From Paenibacillus kribbensis (GTDB lineage: Bacteria; Bacillota; Bacilli; Paenibacillales; Paenibacillaceae), in contig NZ_CP020028.1 in assembly GCF_002240415.1 (NCBI RefSeq), positions 124,001 to 188,000 on the forward strand: 64,000 nucleotides of DNA, read 5' to 3'. Below are positions 35,374 through 43,151 of this stretch, in pieces (position 1 is the stretch's first letter; each line of letters begins with the position of its first letter). Position numbers and translations under genes: made by a program. The notes under the pieces were generated by a model. That model had not been told where the DNA came from. It was given only the letters and a program-made list of their open reading frames with translations, and made no database searches.

Positions 35374-35461
35374 CTTTTTACTGGTATTCGCACTACCAAT
35401 TCAAGCTGGATACCCAAGCCATGGTGGAATCCAAATTCAAGGACACATTGGTGGAGCCTGA
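35336..35461 (+). CDS. Exported signalling pro-peptide, AloP/Phr-like
   Basis: A 41-residue precursor whose start lies 38 bases inside the end of the receptor gene, with GGAGG at 35319-35323. It has a basic start (MIKRM), a hydrophobic core (AFFLAVTSFLLVFAL) and a signal peptidase site PIQA|GYPSH. The exported part is 18 residues rich in Gly and His and ends in GHIGGA. Arbitrium peptides are C-terminal hexapeptides ending in GA (SAIRGA, GMPRGA), so GHIGGA is the best guess for the mature signal. This is the standard layout of an RRNPP pair. Import would use the oligopeptide permease. Function is inferred from position and form. Confidence 0.78.
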   Translation: MIKRMAFFLAVTSFLLVFALPIQAGYPSHGGIQIQGHIGGA

Positions 35462-35484
35462 ATCAAGTTTCAACTTTTTAAACG

Positions 35485-35514
35485 GACCAGCTTCAGGTGC
35501 TGGTCTTTTTGTTT
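35485..35514 (+). terminator. Intrinsic terminator after the receptor-peptide pair
   Basis: GACCAGC, a seven-base loop and GCTGGTC precede TTTTTGTTT, closing the receptor-peptide transcript. Confidence 0.88.
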
Positions 35515-35600
35515 CAAATTGCCGTTTTTTGAATGAAAAAATGGATAATTCATATTTACCCATTCCATCCTAAAATGAGATTCATTAGGAGGGAATTTAA

Positions 35601-35789
35601 ATGAAGACGTACGAAACGTTACATCAACAATTAGAAAATGCCAGACAACAGCTTTATGATCTGCATAACCAGTACGGTATTGAACATACCTCTGTACTTG
35701 AGCAATCTATGCTTTTAGACGAACTCATTAACCAGTACAACCGCATCTTCCAGTCCTCCTTATGCAAAACTAATCCCCCTAACGAGTAA
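35601..35789 (+). CDS. Spo0E-like aspartyl-phosphate phosphatase
   Basis: A 62-residue helical hairpin protein. The family signature S-x-x-L-D-x-L-I is present as SMLLDELINQY (residues 36-46), with a first helix LHQQLENARQQLYDLHNQYG. Such proteins dephosphorylate Spo0A-P and delay sporulation. AGGAGGG is eight bases before the ATG. It follows the peptide-signalling pair behind a terminator, so it probably has its own promoter, but the neighbourhood suggests a common role in timing stationary-phase development. That link is inference. Confidence 0.82.
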   Translation: MKTYETLHQQLENARQQLYDLHNQYGIEHTSVLEQSMLLDELINQYNRIFQSSLCKTNPPNE

Positions 35790-35959
35790 CGGAGCTGATT
35801 ATATCATAATATCTATAAAATGCCTTATATGAAATAAAAATACATTCGAAAGTCAGAAAATGTAATAAATTGTGCGGAGGAAGCTTGATGCGGAATCTCG
35901 ATTTTAAGTCATAATGAGTTTCAATTAATCTATTTATACCAGATAAGGAATGATATAGT

Positions 35960-36421
35960 ATGTTGAAAAAAGCAGTTAATACCATACTCTTTACTATGAT
36001 TTTCTTTGTAACAGTAGATCAGGCAAATGCTGCTCTCCCTCAATATTTGTACAATCTTGTCCTTGAAGTAAACAATGTTGAAGTCACATCTGATGCCAAT
36101 CCTTATATCGAACGAGCAACCAGTACAACGTATGTCCCTATTAGATTTGTATCAGAGAATTTGGGTGAAACTGTAAGTTGGAGTAGAGAGAAGCAGGAGG
36201 TTACAATCCGTTCTCGAAATGGTAAAATCGTGCGTCTGACTATTGGAAGTAGAGTAGCTTATGTAAATGATAAAGAAAAAATAATGCCTGGTGCGCCTGT
36301 TATGCCAGTATCGCCAAACCGTGTGATGGTGCCGCTCAGATTTGTTTCAGAGGTGATAGGTGCGACTGTAGAGAGTACCTCAAAAAATGAGACTATATAT
36401 GTAAACATTACTAAGCAATAA
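35960..36421 (+). CDS. Secreted stalk-domain protein (copper amine oxidase N-like)
   Basis: A 153-residue exported protein. A signal peptide ends near ANA|ALPQ. Two copies of the short stalk repeat follow: YVPIRFVSENLGETVSWSRE and MVPLRFVSEVIGATVESTS, each preceded by a beta-hairpin. This domain is common in Paenibacillus wall proteins, often next to SLH or enzyme domains, and here it stands alone. No catalytic residues are visible. AAGGA precedes the ATG by ten bases. The function is unknown beyond a wall or surface location. Confidence 0.8.
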   Translation: MLKKAVNTILFTMIFFVTVDQANAALPQYLYNLVLEVNNVEVTSDANPYIERATSTTYVPIRFVSENLGETVSWSREKQEVTIRSRNGKIVRLTIGSRVAYVNDKEKIMPGAPVMPVSPNRVMVPLRFVSEVIGATVESTSKNETIYVNITKQ

Positions 36422-36716
36422 CTTGAGTAAATTTCAGAATACATGAATGCTTCTATGAGGCCGTGATTACGACAAAATGCTTTCACTGTCTGATGATTAT
36501 CGCTTTAAAACAGTCGAGTACGAGTCTAAGAAGGTAGACGATAGTTTAGAGGATAATATTTAATGGTTAGGGAGACTTATAGAAGAAAATAGGCGGAGAG
36601 GTGGAGAATTTGAATAGTGTTGCTTGGCGTCGAGTTGCTTTTGAATGAGCTCTCTAACGCTTTTCGATTTATGATATACTCTTGATATATGATTTGAATT
36701 GGATGGTGATGACTGA
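36422..36716 (+). other. Gene-poor gap with a possible gene remnant
   Basis: No intact gene is seen. The frame ending at 36563 reads DYDKMLSLSDDYRFKTVEY and then a charged tail (SKKVDDSLEDNI). It looks like the C-terminal end of a lost protein but has no start signal. TATACT at 36675-36680 may be the -10 of the small gene that follows. Confidence 0.3.
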
Positions 36717-36893
36717 ATGAATCGTGTACAGGACCTGGGTAAGTTAATCAAACTAACTGGAGATAGAGCTAAACTGGACGCTAAAGCAAATGGCACCTAT
36801 ATCGTCTATAAAACGCCGGATGGTCAGTTTGTTAAAGAGTACAGTAATGGTGAAGTTGAACGAATCAATGAACAGGATATTCATCATGAGTGA
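36717..36893 (+). CDS. Small antitoxin-like protein upstream of a zeta-toxin remnant
   Basis: A 58-residue protein, not in the usual gene lists because it is short. It begins MNRVQDLGKLIKLTGDRAKL and continues with a beta-rich part (NGTYIVYKTPDGQFVKEYSN) and an acidic end (INEQDIHHE). GGATGGTGA precedes the ATG. It overlaps the next start by eight bases (ATGAGTGA), the coupling typical of antitoxin-toxin pairs. The partner is only a fragment of a P-loop toxin. I infer an orphan antitoxin; no antitoxin motif is diagnostic. Confidence 0.55.
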   Translation: MNRVQDLGKLIKLTGDRAKLDAKANGTYIVYKTPDGQFVKEYSNGEVERINEQDIHHE

Positions 36894-36972
36894 ACCGTTT
36901 GCTACTATGTTTGTATTCGCAGGAAATAACGGAAGTGGTAAGAGTACATTGCAAAATAAAAATACTGGTTAA
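36886..36972 (+). pseudogene. Truncated zeta-toxin-like P-loop gene
   Basis: Twenty-eight codons remain. MFVFAGNNGSGKST is the start of a zeta-type/UDP-GlcNAc kinase toxin, with the Walker A motif intact at residues 8-21. The frame then ends after QNKNTG, where an intact toxin would continue for about 170 residues. A terminator follows at once. The rest was deleted, leaving the upstream antitoxin-like gene whole. Confidence 0.6.
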
Positions 36973-37013
36973 GAATAAACCGACAACTGTATGATACAGT
37001 GATCGGTTTATTC
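36972..37013. terminator. Bidirectional terminator after the toxin remnant
   Basis: AGAATAAACCGA and TCGGTTTATTCT with an inner ACTGTAT/ATACAGT stem make a nearly perfect 18-bp hairpin between converging genes. Confidence 0.75.
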
Positions 37014-37094
37014 TATATTTACATCGTATTGTGCCCACAATGTCAATTCGATGTGTATTGCACCTCAAAACAGAGCCCGTTAGTAGAACAGTTC

Positions 37095-37346
37095 TCATTT
37101 TTCAACAGATTTCAATTTTCTAATCACACGATCCAAAACGTATCCAATAAGATACCAGAAACCCAGTGTAGTTAGGTATACAACGGCTATTGGAATATCT
37201 GCTTTTCGCACAAATTGAAATGACTCGTAAATCCAAACCAGCGGGCTAATAATAGCCAATAGTATATTATAGTCATCGTAGCCCAAAACATTTACAATAA
37301 TTACTAAAATTGAGATTAGGACCAACCAAAAGCGAAATGATTTCAT
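37095..37346 (-). CDS. Small integral membrane protein, unknown function
   Basis: An 83-residue protein with about three hydrophobic helices (WLVLISILVIIVNVLGY, ILLAIISPLVWIY, VVYLTTLGFWYLIGYVLDRV) and a basic end RKLKSVEK. GGAGG is nine bases before the ATG at 37346, so the longer open frame is rejected. I do not recognise the family. It starts 25 bases after the amidohydrolase stop and is likely co-transcribed with it. Confidence 0.6.
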   Translation of the reverse strand: MKSFRFWLVLISILVIIVNVLGYDDYNILLAIISPLVWIYESFQFVRKADIPIAVVYLTTLGFWYLIGYVLDRVIRKLKSVEK

Positions 37347-37371
37347 GTAGCCATACCTCCAAACCAAAAAA

Positions 37372-38733
37372 TCAGATTGGCCATGCTTCTTCAGGTATCC
37401 CGTATTGAGAAAAAATATAATCTCTCGACTCATTGGCTAAAGTGCGCAGGTGTTGGATGTCTGCATACAGCATCTTTCCGTGCCGTTTGACAGCTTTTCC
37501 AGCCACAAACACCGAATCGACGTTGCTTGTGTTGGCACATTGCACAACAGCACCGATTGGATGATTTACCGGAAACATATTGAGATCGTCGGTTCGAATC
37601 ATAATCAGATCGGCTTCTTTTCCCGGAGTTAACGTACCGATCTTATGATCCAGTCCCAATGCCCGGGCACCGTCAATCGTCGCAAATTCTAAAATGTCCC
37701 GTGCGGAAATAGTGAATTCCATCGGCATTTCTCCTCTGGATAACATTTTTTCATTGATTCTGGAACGTTCTGCCTGCAAGGCGAACTTCATTTGTGCAAA
37801 CATGTCTCCACCGGTTGACACGACGACATCGACTCCTAATGAAGGTCTTCCTCCGTTCTCCATAAACAACCCTGTAGCCGGGTAGCCATGTCCCATCATC
37901 ATTTCGATTTCCGGAGTCACGGAAATGGAGGCGCCCGAATCTGCGATTAGCTTATACTCCTCATAGCTGAGTGTATTGGCATGGGCAAAGTTAAGATCCG
38001 GTCCGAGCAGTCCGGCCTTATGCAATTTTTCAATCGACCGATCCACCGAACCCCATGTCCCGAAGCCCAAATGCATTGTACACAGCACATCGAGCTCCCG
38101 AGCGAATTGAATCTCATCGACCGCTGTTTCCCATGCGCTAAATTCTGGTCCTCTTATGGCCAACCCCATGGTAAGCAACTGGTCATCTGATGAGAAGTAC
38201 TGCTTTTTCACCCGTCTGCTGTCATCGGATTGTCGTATCTGGCTTTCTCTGGACCAATATTCGGCATCACCAGGAGCTCCGTGGGCAAAGACCGCTCGTG
38301 TTCCCGATGCTTGCAAGCCCCGGATCAGCTCATCTGTATGATCGGGTGAGTTAATCATCGACCAATCCAGTAGTGTGGTAACCCCTGCATCCAACGCTTC
38401 CAGCGCACCTAGCAGATTGGCTACATATCCATCCTGCGGGCGTAATTTAGCTCCAATATTCCCATAGTACATACGCCCCAGGTACTTTTCGAGAGACCAA
38501 TCGGCACCTACATTACGAACGACAGATTCCCAGGTGTGGCGATGTGTATCCACGAATCCTGGCATCACAATCATGTTTGCAGCGTCAACAACTTCACAAT
38601 CGGATGCTTCCAACTCCGGTTGAACAGCGACAATTTTGGTTCCCTCGATAAGAATATCCGCTTTTTTAAAATCACCCAGGGTCTTATCGAGCGTGAGTAC
38701 ACAGCCGTTTTTGATTAATAAACGATGGTTCAT
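37372..38733 (-). CDS. Amidohydrolase (TRZ/ATZ, AtzB/SAH-deaminase-like)
   Basis: A cytoplasmic metal-dependent deaminase or hydrolase of 453 residues. The N- and C-terminal parts form the small beta-sandwich; between them lies a TIM barrel. Metal ligands appear as HxH in VDTHRHTWES, His in CTMHLGFG, a further His in NFAHANTLS, and Asp in STGGDMF. The end GTLTPGKEADLIMIRTDDL is typical. AAGGAG precedes the ATG at 38733. The substrate cannot be read from sequence: relatives deaminate cytosine, guanine, S-adenosylhomocysteine or triazines. No nearby gene narrows this. Confidence 0.85.
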   Translation of the reverse strand: MNHRLLIKNGCVLTLDKTLGDFKKADILIEGTKIVAVQPELEASDCEVVDAANMIVMPGFVDTHRHTWESVVRNVGADWSLEKYLGRMYYGNIGAKLRPQDGYVANLLGALEALDAGVTTLLDWSMINSPDHTDELIRGLQASGTRAVFAHGAPGDAEYWSRESQIRQSDDSRRVKKQYFSSDDQLLTMGLAIRGPEFSAWETAVDEIQFARELDVLCTMHLGFGTWGSVDRSIEKLHKAGLLGPDLNFAHANTLSYEEYKLIADSGASISVTPEIEMMMGHGYPATGLFMENGGRPSLGVDVVVSTGGDMFAQMKFALQAERSRINEKMLSRGEMPMEFTISARDILEFATIDGARALGLDHKIGTLTPGKEADLIMIRTDDLNMFPVNHPIGAVVQCANTSNVDSVFVAGKAVKRHGKMLYADIQHLRTLANESRDYIFSQYGIPEEAWPI

Positions 38734-38875
38734 CCTTTTAGCTCCTTTTTGTGTTGTTAGATGACTTGTTTCTGTGTTCCTTCTTAAAATAGGCATTTAA
38801 CCTATATATGTATATTGTAAGCCTGATGATATAAATCACAGCATACTTATTTCGTGCAGGAACCAGAATATACAC

Positions 38876-38911
38876 CAAAAAGCCTACCTACCGATCATCT
38901 GGCAGATAGAC
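38876..38911 (-). terminator. Probable terminator of the fetAB operon
   Basis: On the minus strand CTATCTGCC, an eight-base loop and GGTAGGTAG (two G-U pairs) precede CTTTTT. Confidence 0.5.
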
Positions 38912-38941
38912 TTTTGTAAAAGTGCCCTAGTCTGATAAGGA

Positions 38942-39703
38942 TTAGCGTTCCCATGCTTCTGTGCGCAACTGCTGCTGGCGGGTAAATAATACCGGATAAA
39001 TAAACAGGCTGAGCAGCACGCTGGTCAAAATCGCAGAGGTCATGGTGGTAAATACGATCAGCAGCTGCAAACGGACGGCGGCAATTGGATTGGCTCCTGC
39101 GATGATCTGCCCGGTCATCATACCGGGTAGCTGGACAAGCCCCAGCGTTTTCTGTCCCTCAATGGTTGGAATCATACTGGAACGTATGCAATCCTTGAGT
39201 ATGGGAAAAATGGCTTGTCTCGGTGTGCCACCTAGTGCCAGGATGAGCATGATTTCAGGCTTGCGCAGCAGGACCTCTGACTTGAGCCGGGACACCAGCA
39301 GGCTGGACAAAATCATGGAGCTGCCAATGATCATGCCGCTAATCGTAATCATATACCGGGCTGTCGCCGGAATGATATGCAGGCTAATCAGGAATGCCTG
39401 TGTAACGATTTCTACACACAGCAGTGTTAGAAATGATTTCCACATAAGACCGGGAATAAATCGTCCTTTGCGTGCCACATTTTGGGAGGCTACGGTGATC
39501 ATGAGCAGAATGAACAATACGATAAATCCGTAGCTCTGCATCCCGAAAATCAAATGTAATACATAACCGATAGCCAGCAGTTGGACCGATGCTCTGATCG
39601 TGGCGATGATAATATCCCGATCCAGGCCAAGCTTGAAGGATTTGGACATGACAATGGCAATAAATACAAAACCGAGGGAAAGAATCAAGGCAATAATCGT
39701 CAT
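38942..39703 (-). CDS. fetB: Iron export ABC permease FetB-like (UPF0014)
   Basis: A 253-residue membrane protein with seven or so helices. It carries the UPF0014/FetB signature regions: IIIATIRASVQLLAIGYVL, MIIGSSMILSSLL, TIEGQKTLGLVQLPGMMTGQIIAGANP. It pairs with FetA in an exporter linked to iron and oxidative-stress tolerance in E. coli. The start at 39703 overlaps the stop of fetA (ATGA) and has AGGGGA upstream. The ATG at 39709 is less well placed. Function is by family only. Confidence 0.85.
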   Translation of the reverse strand: MTIIALILSLGFVFIAIVMSKSFKLGLDRDIIIATIRASVQLLAIGYVLHLIFGMQSYGFIVLFILLMITVASQNVARKGRFIPGLMWKSFLTLLCVEIVTQAFLISLHIIPATARYMITISGMIIGSSMILSSLLVSRLKSEVLLRKPEIMLILALGGTPRQAIFPILKDCIRSSMIPTIEGQKTLGLVQLPGMMTGQIIAGANPIAAVRLQLLIVFTTMTSAILTSVLLSLFIYPVLFTRQQQLRTEAWER

Positions 39704-40440
39704 ACCCATTCCCCTGCTATGAACCTGCGGGTTTCACTATGCTGCGGCGCATGGAAAAAGGTCTCAGTATCCGCTTGTTCCACTAATTTCCCGTCGATCA
39801 TCAGCCATGTTTCGTTGCCCACTCTGCGGGCTTGTTCCATATGATGCGTAATCCAGATCATGGTCGTTCCCTCTTCCTTGTTCATTTGCAGCAGCAGATC
39901 CTCAACCTCTTTAACCGAGGCAGGGTCCAGTGCGGAGGTAATCTCGTCCAGCAGTAAAATATCCGGGCGGTTGGCGAGCGTCCGGGCCAGGGCCAAGCGC
40001 TGTCTTTGACCACCGGACAGATCCTGCGCTTTCTGATCCAACAGGTCGCGGGTGAGCCCTACGCGTTCCAACAGACCGGACGGATCATGCAATACCGTAC
40101 CGTGCAGCCGTTCTGCAGTTTGGAGATTGTACAGGACGGTTCCTTGAAGCATGGGAGCATCCTGAAAAACCAATGCTACTTTCCGTCTCAGTTCAGGGAT
40201 TTCCCACTCGGATACAGGTTTGCCAAATACGCTGATTTCTCCTTCATCCGGTGACAGTAAAAGGTTGCACAGTGAAAGCAGAGTGCTTTTGCCCGACCCG
40301 GACGGGCCGACGAGCGTGGTGATTTTGCCAGGAGAGACTTTTGCCGTAATTCCGTTCAGGACAGCACGTTGTCGCTCAGATCCGGTAAAATACTTGGTGA
40401 TGTGCTTAAATTCAATCGCTGGAAGTGGTATGGAATCCAT
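39700..40440 (-). CDS. fetA: ABC transporter ATPase FetA-like
   Basis: The ATP-binding partner of FetB, 246 residues. It has Walker A GPSGSGKST, the signature LSGGQRQRLALARTLANRP, Walker B ILLLDEITSALDP and the switch histidine in WITHHMEQ. It is translationally coupled to fetB. It is transcribed away from a TetR-type gene; the gap contains a dyad that may regulate either side. Confidence 0.88.
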   Translation of the reverse strand: MDSIPLPAIEFKHITKYFTGSERQRAVLNGITAKVSPGKITTLVGPSGSGKSTLLSLCNLLLSPDEGEISVFGKPVSEWEIPELRRKVALVFQDAPMLQGTVLYNLQTAERLHGTVLHDPSGLLERVGLTRDLLDQKAQDLSGGQRQRLALARTLANRPDILLLDEITSALDPASVKEVEDLLLQMNKEEGTTMIWITHHMEQARRVGNETWLMIDGKLVEQADTETFFHAPQHSETRRFIAGEWV

Positions 40441-40548
40441 AGATATAGTGTTCTCCTTTATAGAGGATCAAAAAAGTTGTCAGACCCGCTTTATGAGCTT
40501 ATTTCTTTTATTATACCAGTTGTTGCAAACGGCATTGTCTTTGTATAG

Positions 40549-40563
40549 ACTAACAGGATTAGT
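40549..40563 (+). promoter_or_regulatory. Putative TetR operator at its own promoter
   Basis: ACTAAC-AGG-ATTAGT is a 6-3-6 dyad directly after a TATAGA -10-like element, 45 bases before the TetR-type gene. It matches the dyad before the MBL gene at 42301-42315 in 12 of 15 bases. Confidence 0.55.
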
Positions 40564-40608
40564 TAAAATGGAAATAGGGTTCGAAATTCGATAAAAGGAG
40601 ACATAGGG

Positions 40609-41208
40609 ATGTCACCGAGGAACGGAGTAAAGCTGCAAGATATTTTACAAGCTGCCGAGGATATTGCCAATGAACGGGGGATGGGGGAGGTCACGCTCAC
40701 CACGCTGGCGCAAAAGCTGCACATTCGTCCTCCATCCTTGTACAACCACGTAGACGGATTGAACGGACTGCGTCAAGTGCTGGCACTGCATAGCCTAGAG
40801 CAATTAGAGGAGGCTTTGACAAGTGGGGCGGTTGGCAGAGCGGGCGATGATGCACTGGCTGCCATGGGGAAAGCATACATGCGATATGCTCGCGAGCGCC
40901 CTGGATTATATGAAGCGATGCTGTATGCTACCGACCGCAAGGATACTGAATTGAGGGACGCTGCGGATCGCGTGGCAGAGCTTGTCATTTCCGTCCTGTC
41001 CAGTGGCTACGGCTTCAAGGAAGAGGATTGCATTCATGCAGCAAGGGGGTTCCGTAGTCTTCTGCATGGGTTTGCCTCGCTTGAACAGAAGGGAGGCTTC
41101 GGTTTACCTGTGGAAGTGGATCGGAGTATTGCAGTGATGATGGATACCTTTTTAGCAGGCCTGCGCGTGCAGCAGCAGCGAAATGCCGAGCTTTCAGAAA
41201 AATCCTGA
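40609..41208 (+). CDS. TetR/AcrR-family regulator (WHG-type C-terminal domain)
   Basis: A 199-residue repressor. The N-terminal HTH has DILQAAEDIANERGMGEVTL and LAQKLHIRPPSLYNHVDGL. The C-terminal ligand domain has the WHG-type helix pattern (ARGFRSLLHGFASLEQKGGFG). AAAGGAG precedes the ATG by about eight bases. A dyad at its promoter recurs at the MBL-hydrolase promoter, so it probably controls both. The ligand is unknown. Confidence 0.88.
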   Translation: MSPRNGVKLQDILQAAEDIANERGMGEVTLTTLAQKLHIRPPSLYNHVDGLNGLRQVLALHSLEQLEEALTSGAVGRAGDDALAAMGKAYMRYARERPGLYEAMLYATDRKDTELRDAADRVAELVISVLSSGYGFKEEDCIHAARGFRSLLHGFASLEQKGGFGLPVEVDRSIAVMMDTFLAGLRVQQQRNAELSEKS

Positions 41209-41308
41209 ATTTAGCCTGGGGTAGCTGCATGATTGTCTCTTTGATACGAAGGGTAAAATACTGCTGTATAATCATGGAGATGAGACTGCGAATACAGGAG
41301 GGATATGT

Positions 41309-41953
41309 GTGAACGTGCTGGTAATCGGTGCAAATGGAAAAGTGGGCAGACATCTTGTTCGCCTACTGGGACAAAATGAATCACATCGCGTAAAGGCATT
41401 CATCCGCAATCCAGATCAGGCCGAGGAGCTTGAGCGTTTGGGAGCGGAAACGGTGATAGCTGACCTTGAAGGGACGGTTAGCGAAATTGCCGCAGCCGTA
41501 AAAGGCAGCGATGCTATCGTGTTCACGGCAGGCTCCGGCGGAAAAACAGGAGCAGATAAAACCCTGCTCATTGATCTCGATGGAGCGGTCAAGGCGATGG
41601 AAGCTGCCGAGCAAGCGGGTATCCGCCGCTTCATTATGGTCAGCGCCCTGCATGCGGAGAATCGGGAGCAATGGCCCAAGTCGATTAAGCCGTATTACGT
41701 GGCGAAGCATTATGCAGACCGTCTGCTGGAAGCGAGCAATCTGGATTACATCATCCTTCGTCCGGGTGGGCTGACAGATGAGCCGGGGAGCGGTAAAGTC
41801 GCTACCGGGAATAATCTTGGCAGCCACTCTATTTCCCGTGAGGATGTGGCGGCGACGGTAGTCGCTGTACTGGATGAACCCCAGACGTATCAACGAGCGA
41901 TTGATTTGGTGTCAGGCAGTACGCCGATTGCTGAGGCCGTTCGGCAGGGTTGA
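41309..41953 (+). CDS. NAD(P)-binding SDR-like protein (YhfK-type)
   Basis: A 214-residue atypical short-chain dehydrogenase/NmrA-like protein. The cofactor loop is VIGANGKVGRHLVRLL at the extreme N-terminus. A later block, RFIMVSALHAE, supplies a serine, and YYVAKHYADRLL has the Tyr-x-x-x-Lys pair (Y-V-A-K). The end DLVSGSTPIAEAV is typical of YhfK/YtfG-like reductases. The start is GTG with GGAGG seven bases upstream. A terminator follows. The substrate is unknown. Confidence 0.85.
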   Translation: MNVLVIGANGKVGRHLVRLLGQNESHRVKAFIRNPDQAEELERLGAETVIADLEGTVSEIAAAVKGSDAIVFTAGSGGKTGADKTLLIDLDGAVKAMEAAEQAGIRRFIMVSALHAENREQWPKSIKPYYVAKHYADRLLEASNLDYIILRPGGLTDEPGSGKVATGNNLGSHSISREDVAATVVAVLDEPQTYQRAIDLVSGSTPIAEAVRQG

Positions 41954-41988
41954 TGAATCGAAAGGCATTTGTATTACATGACAGAGAG

Positions 41989-42024
41989 GCAGACCCGGAG
42001 TCAGGATTCCGGGTCTGCTTTTTT
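41989..42024 (+). terminator. Intrinsic terminator after the YhfK-type gene
   Basis: GCAGACCCGGA and TCCGGGTCTGC precede TTTTTT. The opposite-strand ORF at 42001-42327 ends inside this hairpin. Confidence 0.88.
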
Positions 42025-42327
42025 GCTGCTTTTTAACCATTTTTGCCCCCACCACTGCATGAGAAGACGGTTAACGATGAATGTACCGGCCAGAATGATA
42101 GCCCAAAGATACCGCTCGCTGCGAAATAGCGCAGCAGTTGCTAAACCAAAGATCATTAGTTCAGCGCCAAGATGAACCCAACCTTGAAGAGGCAGGGGGG
42201 CCAGCGAATCACCCTCTCCTTCAGCGCGATGTGATAAATACAAGCTCCAGATGAATAGGAAAGAAAAGATTTGATTAAAACTAATGATATTATTTATAAT
42301 ACTAATATGATTAGTTTTATAAAACAA
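42001..42327 (-). CDS. Doubtful small membrane protein
   Basis: An open frame of up to 108 codons with two hydrophobic stretches (LGAELMIFGLATAALF, WAIILAGTFIVNRLL). No start has a ribosome site, the first third lies in the MBL promoter region, and the last five codons are formed by the terminator stem. It could be the shrunken end of a former membrane protein gene or chance. I list it because the hydrophobic helices read like a real protein. Confidence 0.3.
   Translation of the reverse strand: MFYKTNHISIINNIISFNQIFSFLFIWSLYLSHRAEGEGDSLAPLPLQGWVHLGAELMIFGLATAALFRSERYLWAIILAGTFIVNRLLMQWWGQKWLKSSKKADPES
42271..42315 (+). promoter_or_regulatory. Promoter and TetR-type operator of the MBL gene
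   Basis: TTGATT, an 18-base spacer and TATAAT (42295-42300) are followed at once by the perfect 15-bp dyad ACTAATATGATTAGT (42301-42315). An extra AAAACTAAT half-site lies in the spacer. The position fits repression. Confidence 0.6.
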
Positions 42328-42340
42328 GGAGATGAAATAA

Positions 42341-43054
42341 ATGCGTATCGTTCAGGTGCAACATATGTATCAATTGACGTTTATGCCCCGACTGTTCCCG
42401 GTGAACTGTTACTTGGTGGAGGAGAACGATGGGTTCACCCTGATCGATGCCGGATTGCCTTACAGTGCCAAAGGTATTGAACAGGCTGCTGCGCGGATGG
42501 GGAAGCCGATTATACGAATTGTACTTACCCATGCCCATGAGGATCATGTGGGTGCGTTGGATCGGTTGAAGACAAGACATCCTGATGCGCAGGTATTTGT
42601 CTCCAGACGAGATGCGCGGCTGCTGCGGGGTGATGTGTCGTTGGAGGCGGGTGAACCGGATACTCCCATTCGGGGCAGTGTGCCAAAAGGCATTCTTACC
42701 CGGCCTGATGTCTTGCTGGAGGATGGGGACCATGTAGGCTCGCTGCTGGCGATCAGCGCACCGGGACATACGCCGGGCTCGATGGCATTTCTGGACACGC
42801 GTACCCGTGCGTTGATTGCAGGTGATGCCTTCCAGGTCCGGGGTGGTGTGGCGGTGTCGGGAAGGCTCAAGCCGCTGTTTCCATTTCCAGCACTGGCCAC
42901 CTGGAACAAGGACCGCTCGCTGGAAAGCGCCAAAAAGCTCGTGCATCTCAAGCCGTCCTTATTGGCTGTCGGGCACGGCAACATGCTGCAGCATCCGCAG
43001 ACTCAACTGGAAAGGGCAATTAAGGATATGGAGCAACAATACACAGCGCAATGA
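42341..43054 (+). CDS. MBL-fold metallo-hydrolase
   Basis: A cytoplasmic 237-residue metallo-beta-lactamase-fold enzyme. The metal motif is THAHEDH (His64, His66, Asp68, His69), with further ligands in APGHTPGS (His), AGDAF (Asp) and VGHGN (His). AAGGAG precedes the ATG. The promoter carries a dyad like that of the TetR gene 1.7 kb upstream, so it is probably de-repressed by the same unknown signal. The substrate is unknown; relatives include thioesterases and lactonases. Confidence 0.88.
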   Translation: MRIVQVQHMYQLTFMPRLFPVNCYLVEENDGFTLIDAGLPYSAKGIEQAAARMGKPIIRIVLTHAHEDHVGALDRLKTRHPDAQVFVSRRDARLLRGDVSLEAGEPDTPIRGSVPKGILTRPDVLLEDGDHVGSLLAISAPGHTPGSMAFLDTRTRALIAGDAFQVRGGVAVSGRLKPLFPFPALATWNKDRSLESAKKLVHLKPSLLAVGHGNMLQHPQTQLERAIKDMEQQYTAQ

Positions 43055-43151
43055 TCCCATATTCAGCCAACATTCAGCCAGAACTCACAAAGTCCTAAGC
43101 TAAGGCAGATACAATATGAGGAAAATAGAAACAGAGAGAGGTGCATCGGAT

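Noticed and set aside
36790..36972. 60-codon ORF overlapping the antitoxin-like gene
   Set aside because: The true start of the P-loop fragment is the coupled ATG at 36886; the earlier part is out of frame with the small upstream gene and has no start signal.
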